64,000 bases of DNA, from contig NC_053492.1 of the NCBI RefSeq assembly GCF_905171775.1, positions 329,662,690 through 329,726,689 on the forward strand, in the 5' to 3' direction. Positions 10,083-20,394 of the stretch are shown here, piece by piece. The DNA is from Rana temporaria (lineage: Eukaryota > Chordata > Amphibia > Anura > Ranidae). How positions within the stretch are numbered: the first letter of the stretch is position 1; every line of letters begins with the position of its first letter. The notes under the pieces were generated by a model. That model was not told the origin of the DNA. It ran no database searches and saw nothing but the letters and a program-made list of their open reading frames with translations. A program made the position numbers and the translations under genes.

Positions 10083-10480
10083 GTTCTCCATCCCTATTGT
10101 CTTTCCTGAGGATTGGTGATGAAAACTAAACTGTGTATTTCAGATGAGGCCTCTTTGTAAAGGGGTAGAATTATTGATTTATCTCTGAAATATATGTATC
10201 TTTTTAACGCATGACAATATTTTTCAGTCTTTTCACCATTGAATAGTCTATGGGCAGCTGGATGTACATATTTGGGTCCATTTACATCAAGGCTATACCT
10301 CTGATCCAGCAAAACAAAAAAGGATGCAGTTTTTTTTTCCAGACCTGGACAGACTCGGAAGCCCACCATAGAACTGCACGATTTAAGAAATGCTTCCAAT
10401 CAAGCAAAGCCCTTGTGAAACAGGCCTGTGTCATTTCCCTTCTGTGCTTGGCTTAGTTTTTTTGGAATATTGCTTTTTAA
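10083..10480 (+). mobile_element. CR1-like LINE 3' region, right half
   Basis: Continuation of the repeat at 8502-8796 after the hAT insertion (GCTAAGGTTCTCCATCCC...). It remains non-coding, with poly-T stretches. The right boundary is a guess. Confidence 0.4.
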
Positions 10481-11971
10481 AAAATAAATTTCACAAAAAC
10501 AAGTTAAACATTTTTAAGAGACACCACAGCAGTTTTGTATTTTTTTGTTATATACATTACAAACATACATACATACAGTACATAAACATTAACAAACAGA
10601 GAGAAAAAACACCAAAATAAACAGATTTTATTTTACCTTTTTTGGTCCACTTTGTTGTATTATGGAACAAAAATCAAATAATAAAATACATCAAGGAAGC
10701 TTCATTTTGTTCCGATTAAAAAAAATAAAATAATCAAATGACAACAAAGTACACCAAAACCCACACCAGAAAGGGCATACAGTAAATTAACATAAAATTA
10801 TTTATTACGAGTACAGGATTGTACACGTTTGTCCCTATAAAAGTAGCCATAGTGGCCACTACTAACTTCCAACTGTAGCAGTATTTGTAAAAAGCTAGGG
10901 ATGTCATCTGATCTGTGTTTTATTCAGCAAATGTCACCATCTCTGTAATACTTACTTGTCACTCCATGCTCCATTCCATTCTACCTGTCCCCAAGGGTTC
11001 CTCACTCTAATAAGTTGCACGTTTTGCCCTCTGAAATTTACCTGCAGAAAACAATGCATTTTTTAAATGTTCATCTGGTATATAATACAAATTTACATAA
11101 TTTCTAAAAGATGTATCGCTTTCAATTCCTTTACACTTAAAACTTCCCTATAGGATGTGAACTTTGTCACATCCCTCCTGAACTTTGTCACATCCTTCCA
11201 GGTGCGCTGTCACCATCTCCATTGACACTTGACTGCCTAGCAACAGAAGACAGAGGAGTCAGGTTGCTTAGACAGCAGTGCTTTTCTCTGGCTTCTAGCA
11301 CTTGTCTGAGGCAAACATCAGCAATAGGAATGCAGAGGTAGTGGAGCCTCTGTTGGCTTTCCATTTCCTTTGCCTCTGGTAAATGCTGGGAACTGGAGAC
11401 AAGTGTGGCTGACAAAACAGTTTGTCTTCTCCATCTACTCACTAGCTGCAGTCATGGGTTGGGTGAAGTGACCATGAGGTTATAACAGAAGGGAATGCAG
11501 AGAATGCATCCAGCCAGCTGCAATTAGCTTTGCTTTTATGCCCTTGGCAGCAAAAGGCCTAAAACCTTTCTATCACAATACTTTTATTGTATACATTTTT
11601 GCAGGCTAATTACAGTGGTGCCATAAATTAAATCAACATGCCCATGTAAATAATCATACAGTACATTATAGCTGTGGGTTAGAAGGGTAGAGGCAAGAGA
11701 GGCATCCCCCTACCCCCACCCTGCAACAGTGCCTATACCCACACCCTGGTGCAGCACTTTAAGGCTAAAAGTGGGTTCTGGAGGCCGAATTGCCTCCTAT
11801 CCAGGGTGACCAGACCTTTAGGAATCATATGAGTTCTAAAGTATGGTGGTTATCATAATTCTTTTTCTTTGTAGCTCTCCATGTTAGTTAAGGGTAGCCT
11901 CCAAGCCCTTGCAAATATCTGGTGGCCATAAAAATAAAGGAAACATGTTTCAGGTTTGGTTAAGACACTGA
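10481..11971. other. Unassigned AT-rich stretch
   Basis: No gene, RNA gene or complete element is recognised. Visible details are ACATACAT repeats at 10563-10577, a short tandem copy 'AACTTTGTCACATCC' at 11160 and 11181, and a 130-bp A/T-rich block at 10650-10800. The longest ORF (84 codons, minus, 11442-11188) shows no domain. Confidence 0.5.
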
Positions 11972-12389
11972 GGCCTTGTACAGACGAGCGAACATGTCCG
12001 ATGAAAACGGTCCGCAGACCGTTTTCATCGGACATGTCCGCTCAGAGATTTTGGTCTGATGGTTGTACACACCATCAAACCAAAATCCCCGCGGACAGAC
12101 AGCGCGGTGACGTTGACGCCGCCACGTCCGCAAATCCGAAAGTAAAATGCTTCCACGCATGCGTCGAATCCATTTGGCGCATGCGGGAGATTTCGGTCCG
12201 CGGGTTAAGCGTACTAACCAGTGGACATGTCAGACGGACGGGTTTCCAGCAGATACGTTTTAAAGCATGCTTTAAAACTTTTGTCTGCTGGAAACCTGTC
12301 TGCTAGGCTGTACACACGGTCGGATCTGTCCGCTGAAACTGGTCTGCGGACCAGTTTCAGCAGACATGTTCGGTCGTGTGTACAAGGCC
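11972..12389. mobile_element. Harbinger-like MITE, copy 2
   Basis: Same family as 1965-2446. Ends are GGCCTTGTACAGACGA and TCGTGTGTACAAGGCC. Internal phrases such as GATGAAAACGGTCCG, TGTACACACCATCA and CACGCATGCGT are shared with copy 1. Flanks are TGA (11969-11971) and TAA (12390-12392), so the 3-bp duplication has one change. There is no transposase. Confidence 0.8.
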
Positions 12390-12392
12390 TAA

Positions 12393-12872
12393 TAGGTTTA
12401 TGGAATAATTCTTCCCATAGGTCCTTATCACATGGTATAGTTTGCCTTGGTTCTCCCATTCCTGAGAGTATGGTAGGCTATAGGTTGAGACTTGCCCATT
12501 CTCACAGGTGTGAGATATCATCTGCACATGACTATAGGAATTTGAGAGCTATAACGTTAGTGGATCTCTTGGGGGTTTGCATCAAATTGTAACTCTATTC
12601 TTCCATAGACAGAGACGTCACCGTCTCTTCCTTACATTTTAACATATAAGATAGTTTGTTAGAATACGTTGTTGTTGTTAGGGACTGGTATAACGGCAAA
12701 GTCATATAGAGCCCATGGGGATCTTATCAACAGTTTAAAGTTAGTAATAATAAACTTTTATAGGCTGCAGCACCAAAATATAATGTGGAAACAATCAACC
12801 AAGTGAAAAGAAAAGAGAAATCATAAAAAAAGTAATTCACCATGAAACTCAAGTGAATAAGAAACTGTACCT
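12393..12872. other. Unassigned stretch left of piggyBac
   Basis: No coding region, RNA gene or repeat boundary is recognised in these 480 bases. Confidence 0.4.
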
Positions 12873-13204
12873 TGAACCACTTTCTGACAGGGCCATAGCC
12901 GAATGACGGCTACAGCGTGGTCGGCTAGTTCTGGAAAGGTGTACTAGGACTTAGACTCTCGCTGCCCGCACGCTCCCTGGGGCTCGCACTCGGAAGTGTC
13001 CTTGTTTTCTAGGTCAACGGGACCCAGTGTAGCACAGATCAGGGTAAAGAGCCAATGACACGCGATCTCTCCATCCTATGACGGAGCGATCACAATGAAA
13101 AACAACCAGGGTCATGCCAGGGTTCAGCGCTCTCCACTCATCACACCAATAAGGCGTGTGTGGAGAGGAGCGAGATTGAGTTGCAGCAGCGTGAGTTTGA
13201 TTCA

Positions 13205-13860
13205 TTTTACAGTGCTCATCTGTGCCCATCAGTGCTACCAGTGCCACTACAGTGCCCATCAGTGTCACCTATGCCACAACAGTGCCCACTAGTGCCACAT
13301 CAGTGCCACTAAAATGCTCACTTGTGCCCTACAGTGCCACCAGTGCCACTTCAGTGCTCATCTGTGCAATCAGTGCCATTACAGTGCTCATCTGTGCCAT
13401 CAGTGCCACTACAGTGCCACTACAGTGCTCATCTGTGCCCTACAGTGCCACCACAGTGCTCATCTGTGCCACTACAGTGCCATATCAATGTTCATATGTT
13501 CCCTACAGTGCCACTACAGTGCCATCAGTGCTCATATGAGCCACTGCCGTACTCTACAGTACCTCTACAGTGCCATCAGTGCCAATACAGTGCCCTACTA
13601 GTGCTTATCAGTGCCCATCAGTGCCACCCCATCAGTAGATCCACATCAGCGCCCATCAGTGCTGCCTCACCAGTGCACATCAGTGCCAGCTAATCAGTGC
13701 AGCCCCATTGCAGTGCATTAGGGCACATCAGTGCAACCTCATCAGCACCCATCAGTGCACCCCTATCGGAACCCAGTAGTGCAGCCTCTTAAGCACCCAG
13801 CAGTACAGCCTCATTAGAGCAGTCTCATCAGCACCCACATCTGTCTCAGTGTCCATATCA
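13205..13860. repeat. Minisatellite of CAGTGCCACTA-type units in the piggyBac 5' region
   Basis: About 650 bp of 10-12 bp imperfect units (CAGTGCCACTA, CAGTGCTCATCTGTGCC, CAGTGCCCAT). They lie between the left piggyBac end and the transposase. Cys/Ser/His-rich ORFs in all three + frames are produced by the repeat and are not genes. Confidence 0.9.
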
Positions 13861-13939
13861 CAACAGTATGACACCACAGCCCACAGTCACCAGTATGGTA
13901 AAAAAAAAAAATTCCAGTGTGGAGGTTTACCAACTTCTT

Positions 13940-14747
13940 AGTTTGACTGACAAGAGCAGCGGGAGCGCTCTGAGTCTGAGTCCGATTCTGACTTTGAACC
14001 CGTTTTAACCAGTGGGTCTGCTACAGAATCGGAGGAAGAGGAAAGTGTGGCCATGAAACAAAGGCATTCTGGCGAGCGGCAGCAGGCTACCACAAGCAGA
14101 GCAGTGGCATCAACCAGCAGCTCAGTGCCATCTGCCATTAGCGCAGTGGCATCCACGAGAAATAGCGTACCACTGCAAGCTAGGCCAAGCACTAGTGGGG
14201 CGTCATCTCAGCCCTAAAGGGCTAGGACTCATGCCAGCCTTTCCTATGCCCTTCAAAACTCACTATGGCTTCCTTCTAACTCAGGAGCAGCGAATATCCC
14301 CCCTTTCAAAGCCCAGCCACACGTCCAGGTGAACACAGAGAATTTTGCCCCTATTGATTTTTTTTTATTTAAATTTTTACCCAACTAAATATGGAGGAAT
14401 TTAGAATATTTTTGGGTCTTATTTTCAATATGGGACTCCCTAAAAAAAAAGAATTATACTCCTACTGGTTCACCAACCCCATCCACCACATGCCAATCTA
14501 CTCCTCTATTATGCCAAGATCAAGACACCTAATGATTATGTGGTTTCTCCATTACAATGACAACACCCAGTGCCCTCCACAAAATGACCCAGTATTTGAC
14601 AAATTATATTAAATTCAGCCACTTCTAAATGTTTTCTCTGAGAAATTCGCCCAGCTATTTACCCCCGACCAAAATATCTCAGTGGATGAGTCACTTGTCC
14701 ACTTCAAAAGCAGGTTGAACTTCAAGCAGTTTATCCCCAGCAAAAAT
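13940..14747 (+). pseudogene. piggyBac transposase, N-terminal and catalytic part (part 1)
   Basis: The transposase cuts and pastes the element at TTAA sites. The first part (13955-14220) is an acidic, Ser-rich leader (SESESDSDFEP, ATESEEEES) as in piggyBac proteins, ending at a stop (QP*). The catalytic region then appears: FLGLIFNMGL at about 14407, YSYWFTNP, RSRHLMIMWFLHYND, then 'ISVDESLVHFKSRL' at about 14677, which contains a catalytic Asp of the DDE/D transposase fold, and FIPSKNG at the junction with the Gypsy element. Frame changes at about 14390 and 14610 and several stops make it a pseudogene. The reading resumes at 19559. Confidence 0.88.
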
Positions 14748-14752
14748 GGCCC

Positions 14753-14978
14753 TGTTATATCCTCTGTGTTGTGAGGGACACAAGACTCTGGTCTGGAACA
14801 ATGGATGTTTATTCAGTACAGGCTGTACACTGCAACATGCATCTCAGGACAATACATATCTCTGCTTCCTACATGTGGTCTCTCTAAGATGGCTACTATG
14901 CCCCTTGACCCTTGTCATCACTGCTGGGTGGAGCCAGCCTTAAAGTGCCAGTACATGTGGAACCCTTCAGGTATAACA
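14753..14978 (-). repeat. 3' LTR of the Gypsy element
   Basis: 226 bp with TGTTATA...TATAACA ends. It matches 19333-19558 base for base as far as I could compare by eye. It carries promoter/terminator functions in such elements. Confidence 0.95.
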
Positions 14979-14994
14979 CCTTCCATCCATCCCT
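14979..14994 (-). promoter_or_regulatory. Polypurine tract (plus-strand primer) of the Gypsy element
   Basis: On the minus strand AGGGATGGATGGAAGG lies directly against the 3' LTR. That is the position and composition of the RNase-H-resistant primer for second-strand synthesis. Confidence 0.75.
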
Positions 14995-15144
14995 AAAAAA
15001 AACAAAAACAAAAAAAAAACACAACAAAACAATAACAGGCACAAAACATTAACTGATAACTGTCCAATAACAGTCCTCCAAACACAGGAGAATTACGGGA
15101 CTTCAAGCTTCCAGGAACCGTTGCGGGGTTAATATGTCATCTGA

Positions 15145-18066
15145 TCACTTCCGTCGGCCACGTCGAAAGTCTCGTAACCGCTCTTGCAACTGAAACCGGT
15201 CAGGAGGGCAACAGTGTTGTTGAGGCCGGGCATCCAGCGATTCAGGACCGGAGGAAACAGGGCTGGCCGGAATGGGTACCGGCGGGGCCAAGAAGGGATC
15301 CCCCAGCTCAGAGGGTAAACAGACCTCCGGACCAGAGCTGGGGGGCTCTGTTGGAGACGAGTTCAAAAGTTCAGAGTCCCCACAATCATCAGTCTCTGTG
15401 CATCCTGATTCGCTGGGAGCAGATCCTTGAGATACTGGTGGTTCAGCCGGCATCAGGGATTCGGGCAGTTGAGAACGAGGATGCAGTTGGTCCGCATGAC
15501 GTCTGCAAATGGAACCATCTTCCAGGCGGACCTTGTACATCTTGGGTCCCAAGGTCTCTGCAATGACAGCAGGAAGCCAACAGGTGTTGGAAGCCCCATA
15601 AGATCGGGCCCATACCTTTTGTTGGGCTGTGAATCGGGGGAGCTCATTGTGTTTGACCATCTTGTCTTGGGACTGTAGTACATGTTCCTGGACTGTTTGA
15701 GGGCGGAGCATATCCAAAACAGTCCATGGCTGCCGCCCCAGAAGGAGTTCTGCTGGAGTTTTCCCAGTGGTTGCATGTGGTGTGTTTCTGTAAGCAGAAA
15801 GGAAGGAGTCCAGCTGCTGGGGTGACAGGGACTGTTGTTTACTTGCAGCCACTGTAGCTTTGAAATAGTGTTTAAAAGTCTGCACAAACCGCTCTGCTTG
15901 ACCATTTGTAGCCGGGTGGTAAGGTGCGGTCAACTTGTGCTTGACGTTGTGGGCAGTCAGGAAACGCTGAAACTCCTGACTGGTAAATTGTGCACCGTTG
16001 TCTGTGACGATTTCTCTGGGGTATCCAAACGTAGCAGCGAGATGTAACAGTATGGAAACCGTTGCCTTAGTCGTTGGCTGAGTAACAGGAATGACCTCAG
16101 GCCATTTTGAATGGGCGTCCACTATGATCAAGAAGGTGTGTCCTCTGATCGGGCCTGCAAAGTCCAAGTGTAGGCGAAACCAAGGAACGGTGGGCCAAGT
16201 CCAGGGCTGGACGCACCCTCGAGGAGGGTCTCTTGCCGTTTGTGCACATCCAGCACAAGCATTCACATATGTTGTGATATCTGAGTCTAGGTTTGGCCAC
16301 CACACATAGCCTCTGGCCTTTTGTTTCATACGTGTGCTCCCGGGATGACCAGTATATAGCAAGTCCAGAATGTGTCTCCGGAGGGTCTGTGGAATGATCA
16401 CTCGGTCTCCCCATAAAACACAGTTGCCAGCCACAGTTAATTCCATACGCCTACGGAAATAAGGTTCATACTCCTGTGTGACAGTTGCAGGCCAACCGGA
16501 CCGTACCCAGGAGAGTATGGTTTTCAGAAAGGTATCCTTGGTTGTATGGGCTGCTATCTCCCCAGAAGACAAGAAGGACAGGCTGGAGTAACGACAACTC
16601 TTGACCGGTGGAGAAGAGTCCATGGACCTCCCTGTCAGTCGGGACATAGCGTCCGCATTAGCATTGGCATCATGACCACGATACTGAATTTTGTAGCTGT
16701 ATGCCCCCAAGAATAGGGCATAGCGTTGGAGGCGGGCCGCAGTAGTCTGGGAGATGCCTTTGTCAGGGCTAAAGATCTGAAGGAGTGGTTTATGGTCCGT
16801 CAGTATGGTGAATTCCCTACCATACAGGTAAAGATGAAACTTCTTAATTGCCCATATCAGCGCAAGTGCCTCTTTGTCAATGTGTGAGTAATTGCTTTCT
16901 GCTTTTGTCAAAGACCTGGAGGCAAATGCCACTGGTTTTTCTGACCCATCTGGTAAGATGTGAGATAGTACCGCCCCCAGACCATAGGGTGAGGCATCAC
17001 AAGCCAAGGTGAGAGGCTTCTGGAGGTCATAGTGCACGAGCATGCGTGACGCCAACAGCTTCCGCTTAGAAACTTCAAAAGCACGTTGGCATGCAGCCGA
17101 CCAGTCCCATCTGGAGTGTTTCTCCAAAAGCTTGTTCAACGGAAACAAGGTGTGTGCCAGATCTGGCAGGAATTTGTGGTAATAGTTCAGCAAGCCAAGG
17201 TATGATCGCAGCTGCTGGACGTTGGTTGGGGCTGGAGCTTTGACTAAAGCATCAAACTTGGCTTCCGTGGTGTGTATACCTTCTGCATCCACAAGGTGGC
17301 CACAAAACTCCAATTTAGGCACCATGAATTGGCATTTTGCTAAGTTCACTTTCAGACCCTGTTCTTGGAGTCTCGCCAACACAAGCTCCACATTCTGCTT
17401 GTGTTCCTGGTCGGTCCGTCCTGTAATGAGCATGTCATCTAGCAGGCACTGAGTGAAAGGAATGTCCGCCAAAATCTCGTCCATTTTTCGTTGCCAAATG
17501 GCTGGGGCAGAGGCTACCCCAAACACCATCCGATTATATTGATACAGTCCCTTGTGGGTGTTGATGGTCAGAAACTTGCGGGAAGAAGGATGGACCTCAA
17601 ACTGTAAATATGCTTGTTTGAGATCAAGCTTGGTGAACTTTTGACCTCCTGCAAGAGAGGCAAAAATGTCATCTACTCTGGGTAGGGGATACTGGTCTAT
17701 TTCCAGTTGAGAGTTCAGTGCCATGCGGAAATCGCCACAAATGCGCAAGTCCCCATTCGATTTCTTTACCGGTACAACTGGTGATGCCCACTCGCTGTGC
17801 TCTACCTTTGAGATGACACCTTGTTCCTCCAGCCGACTTAGTTCTGCTTCCACACCTGCTCGGAGTGCGAAAGGTACTGTCCGAGCTTTGAAGAACTTAG
17901 GCTGAGCGTTGGGTTTCAGCTTGAGTCTCACACAGTCATGCTTTATTTTTCCCAACTGGTCATCAAAAATCTTTGGGAACCGCTGCTTCAGGGATACCAC
18001 CCATCCCTCATTATCTCCTAATGGAATTGTAACGGTGTTACAGGGACTTATGGCGATGTCTGGCAT
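15145..18066 (-). CDS. pol: Gypsy pol: reverse transcriptase, RNase H, integrase
   Basis: 973 codons are open. The reverse transcriptase covers about residues 60-270 (LPRVDDIFASLAGG, motif A KLDLKQAYLQF, FGVASAPAIWQRKMD). The catalytic box reads CLLDDML, so the usual Tyr of YxDD is Leu. RNase H follows at about 350-480 (ACDASPYGLGAVLSH, SHIDKEALALIWAI, LTDHKPL). Integrase has an HHCC finger (about 565-620: GHPGSTRMK, CAGCAQ) and a DDE core: LDFAGPIRGHTF, VTDNGAQFTSQEF, HPATNGQAERF. The start codon at 18066 is not the natural start, because the protease end is encoded upstream in this same frame (FGRDWIAHFGMP). So pol is reached by a frame change at about 18115-18130. All catalytic acids are present. 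Confidence 0.95.
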   Translation of the reverse strand: MPDIAISPCNTVTIPLGDNEGWVVSLKQRFPKIFDDQLGKIKHDCVRLKLKPNAQPKFFKARTVPFALRAGVEAELSRLEEQGVISKVEHSEWASPVVPVKKSNGDLRICGDFRMALNSQLEIDQYPLPRVDDIFASLAGGQKFTKLDLKQAYLQFEVHPSSRKFLTINTHKGLYQYNRMVFGVASAPAIWQRKMDEILADIPFTQCLLDDMLITGRTDQEHKQNVELVLARLQEQGLKVNLAKCQFMVPKLEFCGHLVDAEGIHTTEAKFDALVKAPAPTNVQQLRSYLGLLNYYHKFLPDLAHTLFPLNKLLEKHSRWDWSAACQRAFEVSKRKLLASRMLVHYDLQKPLTLACDASPYGLGAVLSHILPDGSEKPVAFASRSLTKAESNYSHIDKEALALIWAIKKFHLYLYGREFTILTDHKPLLQIFSPDKGISQTTAARLQRYALFLGAYSYKIQYRGHDANANADAMSRLTGRSMDSSPPVKSCRYSSLSFLSSGEIAAHTTKDTFLKTILSWVRSGWPATVTQEYEPYFRRRMELTVAGNCVLWGDRVIIPQTLRRHILDLLYTGHPGSTRMKQKARGYVWWPNLDSDITTYVNACAGCAQTARDPPRGCVQPWTWPTVPWFRLHLDFAGPIRGHTFLIIVDAHSKWPEVIPVTQPTTKATVSILLHLAATFGYPREIVTDNGAQFTSQEFQRFLTAHNVKHKLTAPYHPATNGQAERFVQTFKHYFKATVAASKQQSLSPQQLDSFLSAYRNTPHATTGKTPAELLLGRQPWTVLDMLRPQTVQEHVLQSQDKMVKHNELPRFTAQQKVWARSYGASNTCWLPAVIAETLGPKMYKVRLEDGSICRRHADQLHPRSQLPESLMPAEPPVSQGSAPSESGCTETDDCGDSELLNSSPTEPPSSGPEVCLPSELGDPFLAPPVPIPASPVSSGPESLDARPQQHCCPPDRFQLQERLRDFRRGRRK

Positions 18067-18754
18067 ACCAAAGTGAGCAATCCAGTCCCTCCCAAAGAGA
18101 GGGGGTCCCCCATTTTCTAGGATATATAATAGCAGTCTCTGTCTGACCCGTGTACAATACCTTTACTTTTGCGTAACCCAGTGGGTGGAGTATCTGCTTT
18201 GAGTATGTCTGCAGTTTGATTGGTGTTGGGCGGACAGTTTTTCGGGTCTGAAGTTGTCTCCATTGTTTCTGGGTGATAACTGAAACTGCTGCTCCTGTGT
18301 CTACATCCATCCTGAGTTTCTTTCCCTCAACGGTTACATCTACAGTCATTGCGGAGGGTGCTGAATGCATATGATGTATGTCTAACCTGTGGAGCACTCC
18401 CTCATCCTCTGACTCAGATGATGATGTATATCTTCCCACCATATATGTCTTTGTCTTGGGGTTCAGAGGTTGTTTATCTCGCACCTTCTTGCTACAGCAA
18501 ACTCGTTTCAGATGGCCGGTCCTACCGCAATTATGACAGGTCTGATCCTTAAACCGGCAGACTTTGTGATCATGGTCTGTATTCCCACAACGGTAGCAAG
18601 CTGACTCCCGGCTTGGTGGGGGTCTGTATTTCCAGTTTGCAGCAGTTGGCTTGACTGCTGTTCTGAAAACTTCCTGCTTCACCTCTTCCCTTCTGCTCTG
18701 GGGGTTCAATTCCTCTGTATCTTTCACAGCCATTTCCATCACTGAAGCTATCAA
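18038..18754 (-). CDS. Gypsy Gag C-terminus (nucleocapsid) and protease
   Basis: This is the second reading frame of the Gypsy polyprotein. Two CX2CX4HX4C zinc knuckles are visible (CYRCGNTDHDHKVC and CHNCGRTGHLKRVC, around 18605 and 18540). They bind the element RNA during particle assembly. The aspartic protease follows, with its catalytic MDVDTGAAVSVI motif at about 18310. The true protein does not begin at the ATG at 18754. The preceding gag part lies in another frame (19268-18765) and is joined by a one-base shift near 18765. The last residues (after about 18125) are out of frame: the real protease end is in the pol frame. With two shifts this is either a damaged copy or a product of frameshifting. 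Confidence 0.85.
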   Translation of the reverse strand: MIASVMEMAVKDTEELNPQSRREEVKQEVFRTAVKPTAANWKYRPPPSRESACYRCGNTDHDHKVCRFKDQTCHNCGRTGHLKRVCCSKKVRDKQPLNPKTKTYMVGRYTSSSESEDEGVLHRLDIHHMHSAPSAMTVDVTVEGKKLRMDVDTGAAVSVITQKQWRQLQTRKTVRPTPIKLQTYSKQILHPLGYAKVKVLYTGQTETAIIYPRKWGTPSLWEGLDCSLWYARHRHKSL

Positions 18755-19268
18755 TTGCCTTTGTAAGGGTAAGGTCTTTTTCTGTTAACAGTCTCTTTTG
18801 TGATGACTCACAATTCAGTCCCATGACAAACGTATCTCTCAGTGCAGTAGGTAGGTAGTCCCCAAAAGAACAGGTAGAGGCTAGTCTGCGAAAGGCGAGC
18901 ACATAAACTTTAATCTCTTCACCTGTCTGCTGCTGCCTCTGATAGAAGCAAAATCTTTCTGCAATCTCTAATGGTTTAGGCTGGAAGTGATTCTCTAGCA
19001 GTGTCAGCAGCTCTGCCAATGTCTTAGCTGCTGGTTTTACAGGGGAAAGCAGATCCCTCAGAGTGTCATATGTCTTGGCCCCAACCACTGTCAGAAACAC
19101 TGCTACTTGCCTGTTGTCTGGGATAGCATTTGCACTGAAATACTGTTCCAGTCTCTCAAACCAAGAAATCCAGGATGTCTGTTCTCCATCAAACTCACTT
19201 AATGTCCCGATTAATGACATTTTCCTGCTGGGATCTGTGATTGCTTTTATCCAGGTGACAATCCACAA
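18570..19268 (-). CDS. gag: Gypsy Gag, capsid-like N-terminal part
   Basis: The first frame encodes the structural Gag protein that builds the intracellular particle. An internal Met at 19220 (MSLIGTLSEFDGE) is the more typical start for this group; the first Met at 19268 lies only about 65 bp inside the 5' LTR. Capsid-like features are 'WISWFERLEQYF', 'LTVVGAKTYDTLRDLL', 'LLENHFQPKPLEIAERFCFY', 'VYVLAFRRLASTC' and 'LRDTFVMGL', all typical of gag in mag-like and related elements. Similarity stops at about 18765 (LTLTKAI), after which the Gag frame continues in the neighbouring ORF. The final 65 codons are therefore out of frame. Confidence 0.88.
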   Translation of the reverse strand: MWIVTWIKAITDPSRKMSLIGTLSEFDGEQTSWISWFERLEQYFSANAIPDNRQVAVFLTVVGAKTYDTLRDLLSPVKPAAKTLAELLTLLENHFQPKPLEIAERFCFYQRQQQTGEEIKVYVLAFRRLASTCSFGDYLPTALRDTFVMGLNCESSQKRLLTEKDLTLTKAIDSFSDGNGCERYRGIEPPEQKGRGEAGSFQNSSQANCCKLEIQTPTKPGVSLLPLWEYRP

Positions 19269-19311
19269 TGTCTTTGTCTCTCTCTATCTCTCAGACTGAT
19301 AGACACTTTGT

Positions 19312-19332
19312 AAATCCCATCCTCGTCGCCAC
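19312..19332 (-). promoter_or_regulatory. tRNA primer-binding site of the Gypsy element
   Basis: Just inside the 5' LTR, the minus strand reads G then TGGCGACGAGGATGGGA. The TGG start matches the CCA end of a tRNA, and the position is that of the minus-strand DNA primer. I have not assigned the tRNA. Confidence 0.7.
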
Positions 19333-19558
19333 TGTTATATCCTCTGTGTTGTGAGGGACACAAGACTCTGGTCTGGAACAATGGATGTTTATTCAGTACA
19401 GGCTGTACACTGCAACATGCATCTCAGGACAATACATATCTCTGCTTCCTACATGTGGTCTCTCTAAGATGGCTACTATGCCCCTTGACCCTTGTCATCA
19501 CTGCTGGGTGGAGCCAGCCTTAAAGTGCCAGTACATGTGGAACCCTTCAGGTATAACA
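19333..19558 (-). repeat. 5' LTR of the Gypsy element
   Basis: 226 bp, starting TGTTATACCTGAAGGG on the minus strand and ending TATAACA. Read as identical to the 3' LTR, it dates the insertion as recent. Confidence 0.95.
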
Positions 19559-19563
19559 GGCCC

Positions 19564-20394
19564 AATATAAGGTTAAACTCTATAAATGATGTGACACGGG
19601 GTATATCTATGCCTTCCTGGTTTACAAAGGGAAGGACACCCAGCTGCATCCCCTTGAATGCCGAGAGTATGAGAGCCCAGAGTTTGGGAGCTTGTATACC
19701 CACTCCTTAAAAACGGATACCATCTATATGTGGATAATTACTACACAGGTTTTCCCCTCTTCTGCAGTCTTTTATTGTTAGAAGACTTCAGCATGTGGTA
19801 CAGTGAGAGTCAATAGGAAGGGCTTCCAGCAAAGGCTCTTTAATGAAAACTACGATGAGGGAGACGGTGTCTTTGCAGAATGAGGAGATATTGGCTATCA
19901 GGTGGAGGGACAAATGAAACGTCTATATGCTCATCAATTCATAATGACACCTACATAGAAAACCCCCGAAAGACAATCCAGAAACCAGCATGTGTCCACG
20001 ATTATAATTTGTTCATGGGGGAGTCAACTTCAATGATCAAATAAATGAGCCTTACCTTCCCACAAAAAAAAAACACCATTGGTATAAAATGTCTCTATTT
20101 TTTTTTTTCAGTTTAGCCATTTATAATACTTATGCGATTCACCATAAATCCACCGAGACCCCAGTATCCTATCTTCATTATCAAGAAGAAATTTATCACT
20201 GCCCTTTTGTACCCTGAAGGCCCAACAGAAAGCATTCGCTCAGATTCAGGTCAAAGACGTTAAAGAAATGCCAGGTGTACTCCAAAGGAGGAGTTAGAAG
20301 AGACACCACATATTATTGTCCCCAGTGTCCTTCCCAACCTGGCCTCTGTTTAGGTGACTGTTTCCTCCATTACCATACTTCTCTACATTTTTAG
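19564..20394 (+). pseudogene. piggyBac transposase, C-terminal part (part 2)
   Basis: Continuation of the transposase after the Gypsy insertion: YKVKLYK, a stop, then CDTGYIYAFLVYKGKD, followed by a decayed middle (AENPRKTIQKP-like near 19950). It ends with the piggyBac Cys-rich C terminus, YYCPQCPSQPGLC then LGDCFLHYHTSLHF (20310-20391), a zinc-binding domain that helps recognise the ends. The stop codon TAG is at 20392-20394. The hAT insertion begins four bases later, so its target duplication overlaps the stop codon. Several frame changes (near 19800, 19900 and 20280) and stops make it inactive. Confidence 0.88.

Larger units (their letters stand above)
14753..19558 (-). mobile_element. 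Complete mag-type Ty3/Gypsy LTR retrotransposon, very young
   Basis: Two 226-bp LTRs, read as identical, bound a 4.8-kb element on the minus strand. Its 5-bp target duplication is GGCCC (14748-14752 and 19559-19563). Order in the element's sense: 5' LTR (19558-19333), primer-binding site, gag with two zinc knuckles, protease, RT, RNase H, integrase, polypurine tract, 3' LTR. The HPGSTRMK-type zinc-binding domain of its integrase and the overall layout fit the mag group. It sits inside the piggyBac transposase gene. Confidence 0.95.

Noticed and set aside
13095..13693. Cys/His-rich ORFs that resemble small secreted proteins
   Set aside because: They arise from CAGTGCCAC repeats in all frames. 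There is no consistent signal peptide or cysteine spacing.
14753..19558. Endogenous retrovirus
   Set aside because: There is no envelope gene, and integrase and RT resemble mag-type Ty3/Gypsy. The 226-bp LTRs and 5-bp duplication fit a Gypsy retrotransposon.
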